NCBI GenBank assembly: GCA_037074705.1
Contig: CM073595.1
Span: 23,400,501 to 23,464,500, forward strand
Source of the DNA: Zhengitettix transpicula
Taxonomy: Eukaryota; Arthropoda; Insecta; Orthoptera; Tetrigidae
Direction of reading: 5' to 3'
DNA: 64,000 nt
Shown: positions 1 through 31,689 of the stretch, in pieces
Position numbering within the stretch: the first letter of the stretch is position 1
Layout of the letters: each line of letters opens with the position of its first letter
Notes under the pieces: generated by a model
The model's input: only the letters and a program-made list of their open reading frames with translations
What the model was told of the DNA's origin: nothing
Database searches by the model: none
Program-made: the position numbers and the translations under genes

Positions 1-982
1 TAAAAATGTTGACATGAAAACATGTCTGCAAATATGGCCTATCTATTTAAGAAAAGTTAATGCAATATGATTCATAAATTTTAACTAATGTGTTTTGTGT
101 GCTGGCAACTGAACTTTGATAGTAACATTTTATTTTACTATCCCTTCCCTATAAACTTCTTACTTCTGTTGCATTTTTGATCAAATACAATGACAACCTA
201 TAATTTTAAATTAGGATCAAATGTAAGCAAGAATTTTTTCCTCCACTTAATAAAAAAATTATTGTAAAGTGAACCTGTAACTGAACATAGTTTAGGAGGG
301 AAGAAACAGTGTAGTACACATAACATGCAAATAGGCATTAAAAAATTTTCACTTCACTACTCGTCTGAGTGGATTACAAAAACAAAACTGGAGACCTGAG
401 CTCGCTTTGAAAAAACAAAGCTGGAAAATATTTATCAAGATCATGTATTTTATGGTAAGTGTGGTGCATGCACATATGAGACTGATCAGCAGTATTATCT
501 TATCATTAGAGGACTTAACTCCTTTAATCAATTTAAGTGTGTTAGAAGTATAATTTGTATTGTATTTGAAAAGTTGTTTGCTTTACATTGTTAAGCAAAT
601 AACTTGTTTTGTTGTTCAAACAAACCCTTTATTTCAACAACAAATTGTATTGTGCCTTAAATTCATTAAATAAGGCAAGCAAATGAGTATGCAGATTTTA
701 AGATTATTAGTTAATTTAAATAAAGTAGTATTTATAACACAAACAAGTAGCTGAATAAATGCTTAAATAATACACATTTATAATATGAATTAATCCACAC
801 AAAAGAAGATTTAAATTATAGATCACTTGTTGATTTAGCATAGGTTACATATTTTACACTATGGAATATACATTATTTTACAATGTGCATGAATTACAAG
901 AGGAAAATGTCTAAATAGTCCAATAACAAATATCATCAGAATATAAAAAATAAAATACTAAACATAAAAAAAATTTACTTAC
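1..982. other. Intron-like sequence at left edge
   Basis: AT-rich sequence with no exon I can support on either strand; presumed UNC79 intron continuing leftward. A 60-codon minus frame at 349-531 resembles no known protein. Confidence 0.5.
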
Positions 983-19837
<18,855 letters not shown>

Positions 19838-21409
19838 AATTATTGTCTTACTATAAAAATTAAACGAAACAGAACAACAAACATCAACTATATACATTCA
19901 AACCCACAATTGACATGTAAATACACCAACGACAACATAAATAAACCTCTCCTCTGAGTTAACCGACCAGAGATGCTATAAAATACAAGTCTTCTGTTTC
20001 TTCCATCGACCAAAGCATCTCGATAATTAATGTCACTTACTAATAAAATATTGCTAATATATTACTATTAAAATATAAAATAACTACACAAACTTGACTT
20101 GGAATCAATTAAACGTTAGTGAGAAACATTTAATTAAGTAAATGGGACATGGAAAAAGAGCTATTGGGATGTGTATCTCAATATATAAATATTAAAAAAG
20201 TAATAATTGTATATAATATATCACAGGTGGTATAAAAAAATATTAGTGTCAATAATAATACATAAGATCTAAGCCTAGTTAAAAGCAAACTAGAGCAAAA
20301 TACTAAGAAAATGGAAAGTAATCTGAAGAAGAAAATGATATATGAATCAAAACTGTAGATTAAAGAAACTTTGCTTGCAAATTTAGAATCACTATTATCT
20401 TAAACTAATATTTCCAAGTAAAGTTTATTTCTACATTAATCTGCGTCAGTATAGATGCGAGCTGTAAATCTTCGAATCTGTATCTAAACGATTAAAAAAT
20501 ATTTAAACTTATTTTGGGAAACGAGAAATACTTTCTGTGTTAATAGTAATTATTATTATCATTATTATACATCTAAAAAGAATTTACGTTCCTGTAAATA
20601 ATTCCCTTAAAAATATTTCAAATCTGTGTCTGAATAGAAATCTTTGGCTAATTAAAACACAATAAATTCATTATATTACTTTCATTATTATTATTAATAA
20701 TCACTGTTGCAGTGTCTTGACTGGTGTTGGTTCTTCACGGTTTGGTTACTATCCAAGAAATCGCGAGAATATATACATAAAATGTTTATTGTTCCAAGCA
20801 GCTCTGCCTTTTATAGCTGTTATTTCTGAAGACCCATACAATCTATGTATGTTTGAGGGATTGGTGGTACTGCTCCAACAGCGCCAACAATTATGGGTTG
20901 TATGGTGGCCTTCTTTTCCTTCATCCGACTAATTTAAATTTGAGTATCTTTGTGCCGCGTAATACTTTCCTTCCCGCTTTCTTCTTCTTTATTATTGCTA
21001 TTGTCTACTTCATTAATTTTTTGTACACAGTGATTAAAACTCGCATTATTCCTCCTTTATGGTCACATATTCATTATTAGAAGGTTCCGGACCCGCTCAC
21101 AAAATCTTCCTGTTCCTCTGATTCACAATTACAGCGTTCGCTAGTGAAGCTAAACCATCTTCGGTTTATCATTTATTATTGAATATGATTGTTTGGTAGT
21201 ACCTTCACTTCCGAATGTTATATTTTTAGGCAGTTACAATGATCAAAATTTCGCATTTTTTTGGGAATGGATAAGTCAAGATGGGTGGGTTAAAATTCTA
21301 ACTCGGAATTATTTTCTTAATTAGCTACAACCACATTTCGAATCAGCCTCATTCGTTTTTCAGGTACTCATTGCCATTTTATTCGCCTTGCTTTTAAACA
21401 TATTTTTCA

Positions 21410-21410
<1 letters not shown>
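19838..21410. other. Region upstream of UNC79, nothing recognised
   Basis: Would contain the UNC79 promoter and 5' untranslated exons, but no conserved element was recognised. A slightly GC-richer patch at 20700-21130 holds two overlapping frames of about 70 codons with no known similarity. Confidence 0.5.
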
Positions 21411-21413
<3 letters not shown>

Positions 21414-21455
<42 letters not shown>

Positions 21456-21470
21456 ATTATTATTAGCTGC
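21414..21470. repeat. (TA)n then (TTA)n microsatellite
   Basis: TA array passing into TTA units, followed by GCTGCGGTTGGGATCGATCC, which looks like a broken tRNA-type B-box region. Confidence 0.9.
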
Positions 21471-21689
21471 GGTTGGGATCGATCCCGGTGGCAGTTTAGA
21501 ACAAATATATACACAAAAGTATAACAAATAAATGAATAAAACAATTTTGAAAGAAGAAAATAAAATTTAAAAAAATAAAATAAGGCTTGGAAAATTTTTA
21601 CCACTTTCAATACTTCACTTCACTAAAGGAAAATATTGACGTGAGGTCAATTTTGTAACTCAACAGTGATACTTACACGTAACTCGTAT

Positions 21690-22735
21690 CATGAGAAGTG
21701 GACAACTCTGGTAGATGGTGGTAATTACAAGAAACTAAAAGAAGATCCGACATCAAGAATAATAAATAAAACAAACGCCCTTCTCAGTTCTTCATGCTTG
21801 GGGAAAGATTTATTAGACTATTAAGACAGAAAGCTCCAACACCACCGAGGATCTACGGGTTTCCAAAGGTACATAAAGATGGGGTCCCTCTACGTCCGAT
21901 TGTAAGCAAAATTGGTTCGCCAACCTGCCATTAATGTAAGTTTCTGGGCAAGTAACTGGGTTCACGAGCTGGAAAATGCGAACACCATATTAAGAATTCC
22001 ACGGATTTTTTTTCATAACATTTTAAACAAGTTGGAAGTTGAGCCGGATTATTTACTAGTCAGTTTTGATGTGATTTCTTTGCTCACCAAGGTACCGATG
22101 GCTGAGACACTACGATTACTGAAAAATGTTTTCCCTTTAGATTCCGTTAAATCGGTTGAACACGTGCTTACCACTCTGTATATCAAGGACAGTTTTACGT
22201 ACAGACTAATGGCGTCGGTATTGGAGTCGGATATTCGGAAAGAGAAATTGATGAGACTCTTACGAGCAAGAAAAGTTAATATAAAAGTGAGTTGCAACCT
22301 ATAGCCTTAGCTTTCCTTCCGTATGCAGGGCCAACAACGTCGAAGATTGGCCAAACACAATATCAAGACAGCCTTTCGCCCACAGAGCAAAATACCACAG
22401 ATTCTGTGTTCTGCAACAGATGAAATTGGCTTAAAAATCACTGATTCCGTGCAAATGTGGCCGAAAATATATCGGGCAAACTTTGAGGACCATTGAACAA
22501 CGCTGCGTTGAACAAGAAAGATATAACATATCGGCTGTAGCTGAGAATGTTCTTATGACAGGACACAAGATGTGTTTTTCGAACACTATCAAATTGAAAC
22601 ACGCGGAAAAGTGGCAAGACAGTGTGATATTGGAAGCCATAGTAATTAAATTACGTGACAATTTTTTAAACAGAGACTCTGGCTTCCAAATCAGTAACGC
22701 GAGAAATTGTATTACTGGATAATAAGCGATTCTCA
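21690..22735 (+). mobile_element. Penelope-like element 1, broken and internally deleted
   Basis: Frames in order read Y-K-K-L-K-E-D-P-T, then AP-TPPRIYGFPKVHKDGVPLR (read across a frame change), LLVSFDVISLLTKVP, then IPCKCGRKYIGQTLRTIEQR and ISAVAENVLMTGHKMCF with NFLNRDSGFQIS. These are the first half of a PLE reverse transcriptase and its GIY-YIG endonuclease. Everything between the LVSFD motif and the endonuclease, including the catalytic aspartate box, is missing, and several frameshifts and stops occur. Not able to encode an active enzyme. Confidence 0.88.
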
Positions 22736-22739
22736 ACGG

Positions 22740-24350
22740 CCAATCAGATCGCAGCAGGCAGACATCCGGTAGTGTTAATACAAAGAAGAACTTAACTTAT
22801 TATATGGAATAAATTAAATCTACGGATTACAACAACAACTGTTTATGGTCTTATTGAATCTATATATTGATTCAAATAGGTTTTAAAAAATATATTAGCA
22901 GGTTCCAAACATTTTAACTAAATTTAGAGTGAAAGTTGTGTTAGAATGTATGATATTTTTAATTGTTTTAATTGCAGTCTTAACTCTATTTTCGCAATTG
23001 AATTTACTGTAACATGTACAATATATTTATCTACTTGTTACCATTGTAACAACGCCTTTAGAACTATAAAGTTAAACAATATTTTCTTTCCTTTATTACT
23101 ACCATAAGTTTTAGGACAATTTAACTGTAAACTGTAAACCCCAGAAAAACGTAAAACAGTTATTTACTAAAAATTTTCTTTTTAGCAATAATTTGCTGTT
23201 TTTTTCTAGTTATAATTACAGAAGAATAAGTTTATTTAAAAATTAACAATGATTAAACAAAAGAAACGAAATGTAAATTCAGGTATATAGTGCAGAGAAT
23301 TGTGATATTAATCAGGATAATGTCCCATAAAAATCATAGAAATAGTGATGATGTTTCCGGGTCATTTTTACTGGGAAATCGGTGCAAGAACGTTTAAAGG
23401 ATAGCCTTTTGATGCCAACATTTGATTGGAATATCGTTCGAAAGATTCTAATACATACTTGTAATTAAACTTTTAAGATAAGATTGAAAAAACACCTCAC
23501 CTTAATTAAATTTGAAGGAACCTATAATAAAAGGAACCTATAATAAAAGGAACCAGTAATAAAGGACACGGTGTCGAGAAAAGATAAAATATAAGATGTT
23601 AGAATTCTCCGTTACTGGATAATTTTTAGACATAACTTGAATCAATTCTGTAAACAATTGTATAATTTTAAGATATAACTCGAATCAATACTTTAAACAA
23701 GGGAATCGCGGGACACGAAAGCAAACACAATTTCTAACTGGGGGTTTAAGCCGGGCAAACAGAGACTGGACACTGGGGTGTTTACATGCTGATTCATGTG
23801 AACTCGGATGGATACTCAAATTAAATTATAACAAGGCTGCCACCAGCCTTCAGTCAACTGAATTAGTTTCATTTAACGGAACGAAATGAAAATAATTTTT
23901 TTTACTGTTGTGGTAACATACTATGTATTCTAAAATGGCAAAATAGCTTTAATGTGTATCTACTAACTTGCAAAGCTAAACCTAGGATTCTTCGGTAAAT
24001 CACAGAGAAAAATATTCGACGGTTCTCTTGTTCAAATTACATTTGCGGAAGTACAAAAGAAAATTTGCCTGCTTACAAATAAAACTATACAAAAACTAGG
24101 AGAATGGCACATATACTACTTTTACTAATTTAATTAATTTTAAAATCTGCAAGCACATCCCTTTATAATGAAACACGCTAGAGATATGTTCCAGGCATGG
24201 AAACGGTTTTCTGACAATATAAGGGTTTAATGGTATTAGTACATAAAATATATTGAAAAATAAATCTTCCACGCTACAAACGTATAATTTTTTTTTAAAA
24301 AAAATAACGCGTTTCTGGACTGAGGTAATAAGACAGCTGTGACGAAAAAT
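22740..24350. other. AT-rich spacer
   Basis: No gene recognised. Contains a short 16-bp tandem repeat (AAGGAACCTATAATAA-type, about three units) at 23516-23565. Confidence 0.6.
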
Positions 24351-24353
24351 TTT

Positions 24354-24582
24354 AACGCTTCAACAACTACTCGGATAATCTTTAACAGTCGCAAAGTAGT
24401 TATTAATATTATCTTCATATTTCCCAATAAATGATTATTCGAAACATCCATTTCATCACAAAATGAACGTATCTAATAATATGATCCAAAGATCTGTCAT
24501 ATTAACGGATAATAAACGTATTAATCAAACCAAATAGATACTTTTAATTGAAATGTCTCAAAATATATTTTTATATTGTTAC

Positions 24583-24629
<47 letters not shown>

Positions 24630-25406
24630 TGCTCGTGTACTTATTTATATAAACTCGAAAAAGTATTTAATTGAATACTTAAATATATTCCCCGAGTATT
24701 TCAGGATATAATTGTCAATTGTCACTCAGTCTTCATACATTACGATATATTACATTGATGAAATTGTTAGCTAGACTCACAACTAATATAGCGCGAAAAT
24801 TAACTTACATTTTCCGCAAGGATGGTAAAGTAATTCGTATTCTTCTTTATTACCATTCGATGGAGTATTGCTAAAGAAAATATTTCTGCTTTATTTCATT
24901 CCTGATAATGGAGAATTTCCTTTGTTCGTTGCGTAGTAATGTCTTTCTCTCGCGTGACGTCATTGTCTCTTGGCGGGCAGTAATTTAACATTTAATGATA
25001 ATGGTTTTTAATTATAATTCTTTCCACCTTTATGCTATGGGTTTGTCACCCCCACAGTACCGGTTCTCGATTTTGGCAGAATACGTATACCAATTTTTGT
25101 TGCATTCTGTCCACGCGATAAAATTTGTATAAAGAACAACGTAAATACATACATACATACATACAAATATACATTCTTTATTATATATATATATATATAG
25201 TTTGACACATTTCAATTAAAAGTATCTCTTTTGGTTTGCTTACTATGTTTATTATCTTCTAATATGATAGATCTTTGGATCATATTAATAGATACGTTCG
25301 TTTTGTGATGAAATGGATGTTTCGAATAATCGTTTATATGAAGATCATAATAATAATAACTGCTTTGTGACTGTTAAAGATTATTCGAGTAGTTGTTGAA
25401 GCGTTA
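24354..25406. mobile_element. ~1.05-kb foldback element with ~0.2-kb arms
   Basis: Left arm 24354-24562 (AACGCTTCAACAACTACTCG to TTTTAATTGAAATGTCTCAA) recurs inverted at 25201-25406 (TTTGACACATTTCAATTAAA to GAGTAGTTGTTGAAGCGTTA). Both arms contain ATGAAATGGATGTTTCGAAT-type sequence. Each arm is followed inward by a (TA)n array (24583-24624 and 25182-25199). The centre has no recognisable coding sequence, so it is nonautonomous. Confidence 0.85.
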
Positions 25407-25594
25407 TGTGTGTTTTAAGATAAATATTAGATACCTTGCAAACTGTCCGCCTTGAACAAACAGGTTACATCTTTACCAATGTATTATCTTTGTCTGTACG
25501 CCTCTTTTGCTTCTATTTTAATGTAGTAAAGGTTTATGTGCACCAAGTCAATCTGTTCGTTTGTTTTCTGTGGTGCAATTCACGATAATACATC

Positions 25595-25600
<6 letters not shown>

Positions 25601-25628
<28 letters not shown>
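25601..25628. repeat. (TA)n microsatellite
   Basis: Short pure TA array just right of the foldback element. Confidence 0.9.
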
Positions 25629-25633
<5 letters not shown>

Positions 25634-28180
25634 CAGTGTTGATAAGATAATGTCCCAAATAATATATAGGCTATTTCCAAAGAATTATTTTGGTCTACTT
25701 AAATTTTTATTTACAGTAAAGTATTATGCGGTTTAATTTACTATTATATTCGTTTAAGGTATTGCGAATAAATTTGTATACAAAAATAATACTAGGCGAA
25801 ACATAATATACTAAATAATAATATTTTAACGCTAAAAATGTTTGTTGGAGCGGTCAGGGGTCACCTTAAATTGTTTACATTAAACGAAAGTAAATTCATT
25901 TTTAAGACTTTATATAATAAAGGAGGGTTTTATGTCGGAAGCGTACGCTCGAGAAAACTTTACGTCTGAACAAAATTCGTTTCCTTGATTCTAAAATGGG
26001 CATACTCCATTTTAAAAGTGTGTTGCGAGATTTCATTTTGCTTCTTGTATAGCAAGAAAAGCCTAAACAAAAGGACTACACGTATGTCCCACAATAGACC
26101 ACGCTCCCGCTCTGGAATTTAATATCGAACGGATGAAAATCTCCTCGCGTCTCTCGAAGAAGAAAAAAAACTTCAGAGAAATCTCGCTCGGGGAGTCATT
26201 CAAGTATTTACAATTCAGTTCGGTTTATAAGTTTCTATAGACATTAGTCAGTTATATTCTTACGACGAAAGTTTGAAATTAATAAGTTGCACGTCGTAAG
26301 GATCATTACTTCCTTCTTTTAAGATTACAACAGATTAACATATAATCAACAATGAAAAGGTACATGTACACGATAGGCGTCAGTAATGAGATAATTACAT
26401 AATGAGGCATGCACGAGAACTGAGTGAAACTGAACGGTGAAGAGAAATTGGTTGTGGTAAAGAAAGGAAGGAGATAAGTCTAACGTTTCGATTGGTATGA
26501 AAATTGTCGTCGTCAGGGAAAATGGAATGTAGGGAAACAGAATAGGAGTATATTGAAATCGACATACTTCAATTCGGACAAATCGTGATTTATAAGACAC
26601 GAAAAGCCGGGCAGCGGTCTCCCAATGGATAACGAATCACACACATTCATTTCCATTTAAATTCATATTTTAATAATTTATATTATAATCAAGAAAAAAT
26701 ATTTTGTGAAATATCTGTATGTAAAATAGTTTATTTTATTTAACGTTGCAAAATATAATTCTTCTGTCTTTTGTTTATTTATACTCGTCGTTTGACACAC
26801 ACGAATACGCTATAAGGCATTGTGGGTCACAAAGCTTCAAATATCACTTATTTGTTCAAACAAATGAGAAAATTATTCATCAAACTTCTAGCAAAAATCT
26901 TTCTTCTCCGAAGAAATCGCTTTTAAGAATTTTCTTCGAATAATATATTTAATCTAAGATACACTTTTCCCCCTGTGTCTCGTTGTTTACGTTTTAATAA
27001 ATAAAATGAGACATGATGATAAGGAACGTTGCGGATCAGTAAATGAAAATAACATATGTCAGTCCATTTGTTGTTTTACGGTGAGGAAAATTCAGACGGG
27101 AAAAAGTGCATGAATTGTTCAGCGTCGTTCCTAACAGTAAATCATATTGAAATGAAGGACAAAAAAATCATACTTTTCTGAAGAAGAAAAAAAGGTTGTA
27201 TTATATACTCAAAATCACTGTCGTAGCCACGATGCTGTATCACTAAAGACTTCTTGTCTCAAATTACAGGCTTAGGAATGAATAAACATCTAAATTCATC
27301 GCACATGAATAAGCATCGGTTCGCTTTACCATTGCGAAGTAACAAAATGTTAATCTTGTTTGCAGAGATTTAATCGTATTGAATATATGAATGCCATTAA
27401 TGGCGTCAAATTGAATTTAACTACCAACTGCAGACTTCAAGGCACAGGCATCAAAATGAAACAAGTTTCTTCTGTCGAAAAGACCACGCCCCTTCAATCG
27501 ATCTTTCGGTTCAAAGAAAACTGCTCAGTTAGGCTCCTCGCGAATTCTGCGAGCGAAAGATAACTGTTTTAGTAATACTATTAATATTAAAGTCCTCTTC
27601 TATTCTGTCTATCAACCAATTTTTCGTTACAAATGTAAGCACGCGGAGTTCGAAAAAACTGAACACGGTATTACGAATTAAAGGTGCAAGCGAACATTAT
27701 TAATAAAATATTGATGGTCTAATATCGAGGGTTCCAATTCGTTAACATTTCAGTTGAACTGTTTATTGATAGTATCGTTTCTCGTTGGTGAAACATTTAT
27801 ACAATTAAAACTTATATCGCAATGATTCCATTTTTACCAGCTAAAACGAAATGTCTGAAAAGCTATCTTGATCTAAGTGAAAATATTCGTGGTTATTTTT
27901 GTCTTTATTTATTTTGTACTAGAAAAATAATAAAAATATAACGAGAGAACTATAAAAGAGAATGAGCTTATATTTGTCTGAACTGTTTCGAATTCGAGAC
28001 TTGGAGAATTTATCTGATTAATGTTTAACATTGGGGAAAAGCGACTGTATAAACAATATGAGACTATGTGAGTGTATAAATGAGGTTAGCGAATTTTATT
28101 ATGAAGATGCATCGAGAGAAACGTTAAGCTTATATGTCACGTAACCGTGTTGTAATGATAAATAATATTTGTAATTAAGA
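25629..28180. other. Spacer, nothing recognised except a hammerhead-like motif at 26472-26512
   Basis: No gene seen; all open frames are short and resemble nothing known. On the minus strand near 26510-26470, CTGACGACGACAATTTTCAT is followed by ACCAATCGAAACGTTAGAC, a drifted member of the CTGANGA...GAAACGTT motif class. Confidence 0.5.
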
Positions 28181-28182
28181 AT

Positions 28183-28472
28183 AAAAAAACGCTTTATACA
28201 GTCTCTAATTCATTTATAACTTCAGAAAGAGAGCTTTAGACATATGTCACAGTCATTATTTAAAATAGGAGTTGTTTTAAATTAAATTAAATTAAGTAAA
28301 AGTCTTAAAACACTGCAAATTTTTATATCCAAAGAACAAGAGTCTCAATTTTATAATATAAAAATTTTCTGTTTTTTAAAATTTTAAAGCATAACAATGA
28401 CATAGTCGAAAGCTCTCTATCTGAAGTTATAAACAAATACAAGACTGATTAAATGGCTTTTTAATATTAATA
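28183..28472. mobile_element. ~0.29-kb MITE-like element
   Basis: Ends are imperfect inverted copies of about 70-75 bp: CATTTATAACTTCAGAAAGA with GAGCTTT on the left, and AAAGCTC with TCTATCTGAAGTTATAAAC on the right. The AT-rich centre has no coding capacity. The target duplication was not determined. Confidence 0.75.
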
Positions 28473-29245
28473 AATATTATAAACAGTCCAATATCCCTAA
28501 ATGGAAAATATTCTAATTGAACTTAAACGTTAAATTTCAATATTCTGTTTTAAAATTTGTTATAATGATAGCAAATATATAAAAAATGCATAGATAATTT
28601 ATGATGCTTATTTATAATATTTAAGAAAAGGTTCTTAGGAGAAATGTGGGTTCAGTTGCCTGTGATTGGCATGTAATAAACAATGTTCACTTTTCTTCGT
28701 CGCGACTTGACCTGCGGGCTACTTCCTAGAATTTCGGCAGGCTAGCAAGCGGCATTGCTCGTGAGTAAAAGTGCGGGTAACTCTCGTTTCATGACTTATT
28801 ATCAAATAAAATCCATTACATATCCTTAAACTTTCCACTCCAAACACTTTTCTAGCCAGTTCGCTAATTCTCCAAAAAGACTTCAACCTCCCTGTCACGA
28901 CTCCTCTTTCTCTCTGACGATCTCACACCTTTATCACCACATTGCGACTCCACTAAATTTCCCTCCATAGTTCTCGCCGATAGTTTTCCAGACGTCTTAG
29001 ATTTAATATAAGCGTAAACACGCGATGGCGGATAATCAAATCACGTGCACCTTATGTTCGCAACCCCCCTGGTCGTCATTAACATACTTGAATGCGAAAA
29101 TTTTCTCACACCCAGCCGAGTCATTCCCCACATAATTCCAAAATTGGCCTCTCATTTGTTCCGTTCAACAACTAGACGATCTTACAAGGCTGAATTTTTT
29201 ATACAATGGATACCCACAAGTGTATTGCCATATTATACAGGGTAT

Positions 29246-29659
29246 AAAAAAAACTCGACGGTAAAATTACAGGAATGGATTCCTCACATTGAGAGAATAA
29301 AAAGGGTGTGGTCCGGAAATGGATAATTACAGAGTAATCCGGACTTCCGTGTCTGATCGGTTTGTATGAAGTTCAACTGACTGGTCGGAGCGCGTCTGTT
29401 CACATGCCAGACGAAATTTTCAAAGTGACCTCCCTTTGACGGGAGACAGGCAACTGTTATTATTCACATTGAGTTTAGAACACGATCAAAAATGCCTGGT
29501 GTGACAGGCTGCCAAAAATGCGTGCACTAATCATCCACAGAATTTATAAAAGTTCGGATAACTCTGTAATTATGCATTTCCGGACCCGTGTTGTTATACA
29601 CTTTTTTCTTTTCTCAATTTGAGGAGTCCGTTCCCACTCAAATTTTTCCGTCGAGTTTT
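29246..29659. mobile_element. ~0.41-kb element with ~0.1-kb terminal inverted repeats
   Basis: Left end AAAACTCGACGG and right end CCGTCGAGTTTT are inverted. Further in, GGTCCGGAAATGGATAATTA on the left pairs with TAATTATGCATTTCCGGACC on the right, so the arms run about 105 bp. The middle is GC-richer than its surroundings and noncoding. Looks like a nonautonomous DNA transposon; the superfamily is not recognised. Confidence 0.82.
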
Positions 29660-30385
29660 GTTACGCACGGTTGTGCAGACAGAGACGTCAAATAAAAAAA
29701 CTAGACATACAGAACGTCCATATTCTGACGGCCATGACGTGAGTTCCGAAGGGAAATGAAGCTATTTCCAGAGATTATAAATGTTATAGAGAGCTGAATC
29801 ATTAGCATTAAACTAAGTACGAATTCATGGAATTGTGAATAAAAATTTAATTGAAGGTCAACTTCACGTTGCCAGCAATCGAAATTCGTTACGAATTTAA
29901 ACGCTTTGAGTGCTATTTCCTTCATCAGAATAAACCGAGGTACGGGACAGTTTCTGTTTTACAATGTAACATCGCTCTTCGGCACAATACGAATAATAAT
30001 AAAAAAATATGAAATACAAGGTTGATTTACCAATTACCACTAAATTTTCCAGTACTCTCAATATTTTGTATAAAAATGAACGAAAGCCTTTTCAGCAGTG
30101 TTTTGTGAAACATTACATCAACAGAAATACAAGTACAGGTAAATTTTAGTGTTACATTCACATATATTTGCCACGTTTCCTCATAATGTAAACGGTAAAA
30201 TTTAAATATGCTTCATGTTTACACTCGCCTAACGGTTGAAAGCAGGCCCGCTTCAAATGTTTTCGTGAAACATGGATGAAAATTGTTTGCATTTTACGTC
30301 GTACCTAGTTTAACGTGGAAATATTTTCATGGTGGAAAGCAAAATTAAAAAGTTTTCATCTCAGTTAATGTGTTGCTATATTTAT

Positions 30386-30600
30386 ATGTCCACCTACAGA
30401 CGTCAAAAAGTTATAATATTAACAAAAAAAAAGTTAGGTACGAATAGTACATTGTGATAATTATGTCCACATACAGGCGTCAAAAAGTTATAATAATAAC
30501 AAAAAAGTTAGGTACAAATAGTTCATTGTAATAACAAGTATTAACGTGAAAAGTTATAATATTAACAAAAAATTTAGCTTCGAATAGTTCATTACATGAT
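30386..30600. repeat. ~77-bp tandem repeat, nearly three units
   Basis: Units contain ATGTCCACCTACAGACGTCA, AAAAGTTATAATATTAACAA and GGTACGAATAGTACATTG. The third unit is shortened at its 5' end. Confidence 0.85.
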
Positions 30601-30783
30601 CAAGAAAATGAATTATTTAAAGTTATAAATAAAATTGTGAATGAGAAAATATAAATTGTGAAATACACAAGTCTGAGATTTCCATGAACATTTGAGAAAA
30701 TTTAATACATGAATGAAAACAATTTAAATAAAATACAATCAAATTTTTGTGCAAATGAATGTTTTAGTTATGACTACAACAGT

Positions 30784-30789
<6 letters not shown>

Positions 30790-30816
<27 letters not shown>
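30790..30816. repeat. (TA)n microsatellite
   Basis: Pure TA array about 20 bp left of the retroposon copy at 30838. Confidence 0.93.
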
Positions 30817-30818
<2 letters not shown>

Positions 30819-30837
30819 CTATGTATAAGTGTACTTT

Positions 30838-31225
30838 TTTTGCGGATGTATGTTCCGGGGTCGCTGACCTTGAGCATACGGTAAGAGTTGTTCGTATTAG
30901 AACAGTCGGCCAGCTGCCTCCTGCAATGGCTCAGGCATGGAGAATGGAATGCTGTGCCCCCTCAGTAAACCGTCATCGGAAGAGCGTGAGACAAGTACCA
31001 AAAGCCCGACCTTCCTGATGCAGGTATTATAGGGTTTGTCCTGCATCACTTTTAGGCGAATTGCCCGGTAGGATCCTTAAAACTGTAGCCCGGGGGTCCT
31101 AGTCAACCCTTGGTTATCTTGCTCTACTCTTCCGCATCCCACCTTTCAAATCCCTTCCTATGATATTAAATGGAAGTTTCCACCACGTGGAATACTTTCA
31201 TGTAGCCTGCCACTCTAAAAAATTT
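30838..31225 (+). mobile_element. GC-rich retroposon, copy 1
   Basis: About 0.38 kb similar to 43885-44270: GTATGTTCCGGGGTCGC, AGTCGGCCAGCTGCCTCCT, AGCCCGGGGG and CTATGATATTAAATGGAAG-type blocks occur in the same order. It ends at ACTCTAAAAAA, matching the A-run end of the other copy. The 3' part resembles, from memory, a short GC-rich repeat widely dispersed in insect genomes. No protein-coding frame. Confidence 0.78.
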
Positions 31226-31451
31226 TTACGCAACACATCACTATGAATAAAGTGTTCACATCAATGCTCTTGTATTAGAGAGATCATTGATGTGACTGTT
31301 TCTGTCGTCAGGGTTGATATATAGAAAGGAGAAACTATGCCAGATTTGTTTACAACTACGTGTAAATATATTAATTCTAAACTGAAAATTAAATTAATAA
31401 ATAAACATCAGCCAATTTTAAGTCGGAAAAAATAATTCATTAATATACTAA

Positions 31452-31493
31452 ACAACGTTTCGTCGCTTATTTTGTGACCTCATCAGGTTCAAG
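31452..31493 (-). ncRNA. Hammerhead-ribozyme-like motif A1
   Basis: Minus strand: outer strand TTGAAC, core CTGATGA, one extra G, stem GTCAC/GCGAC with one mismatch around AAAATAA, then GAAACGTT and GTTTAG. TTGAAC pairs with GTTTAG (two G-U pairs) as stem I; ACGT is a self-complementary stem III. All invariant bases of the hammerhead core as I know it (CUGANGA and GAAA) are present. The extra base before stem II and the minimal stem III mean activity is uncertain. Confidence 0.55.
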
Positions 31494-31534
31494 TTTTTTT
31501 TTAAAAAAAATTGATAGTCAGGTCATTCTCTGCT

Positions 31535-31574
31535 GACCTGATGAGGTCGCAAAATAGGCGTCGAAACGTTGTTT
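31535..31574 (+). ncRNA. Hammerhead-ribozyme-like motif A2
   Basis: Plus strand: CTGATGA, extra G, stem GTCGC/GGCGTC with one mismatch around AAAATA, GAAA, palindromic ACGT, T. Stem I is only about three pairs (GAC/GTT with a G-U pair). More degraded than A1. Confidence 0.45.
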
Positions 31575-31689
31575 AATTTTACATTAATAAATTCATTTTT
31601 CTGACATAAAATTGCCTGATGTTTATTTATTTTTGTGTTCTAAATTGTGGTTGAAAAATATAATGTTTTGTACTGATTTTCAGCCACGG

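Larger units (their letters stand above)
31395..31640. mobile_element. Foldback element carrying two hammerhead-like motifs (family A)
   Basis: The left part begins AATAAACATCAGCCAATTTT and the right part ends AAAATTGCCTGATGTTTATT, so the ends are inverted. Next to the centre lie two divergently read motifs, CTGATGA (minus 31486-31480) and CTGATGA (plus 31538-31544), each followed by a stem-loop and GAAACGTT. No coding capacity. The same layout recurs at 44775-44955. Confidence 0.8.

Noticed and set aside
30386..30600. CRISPR-like array
   Set aside because: Units are contiguous tandem copies without spacers, and the genome is animal.
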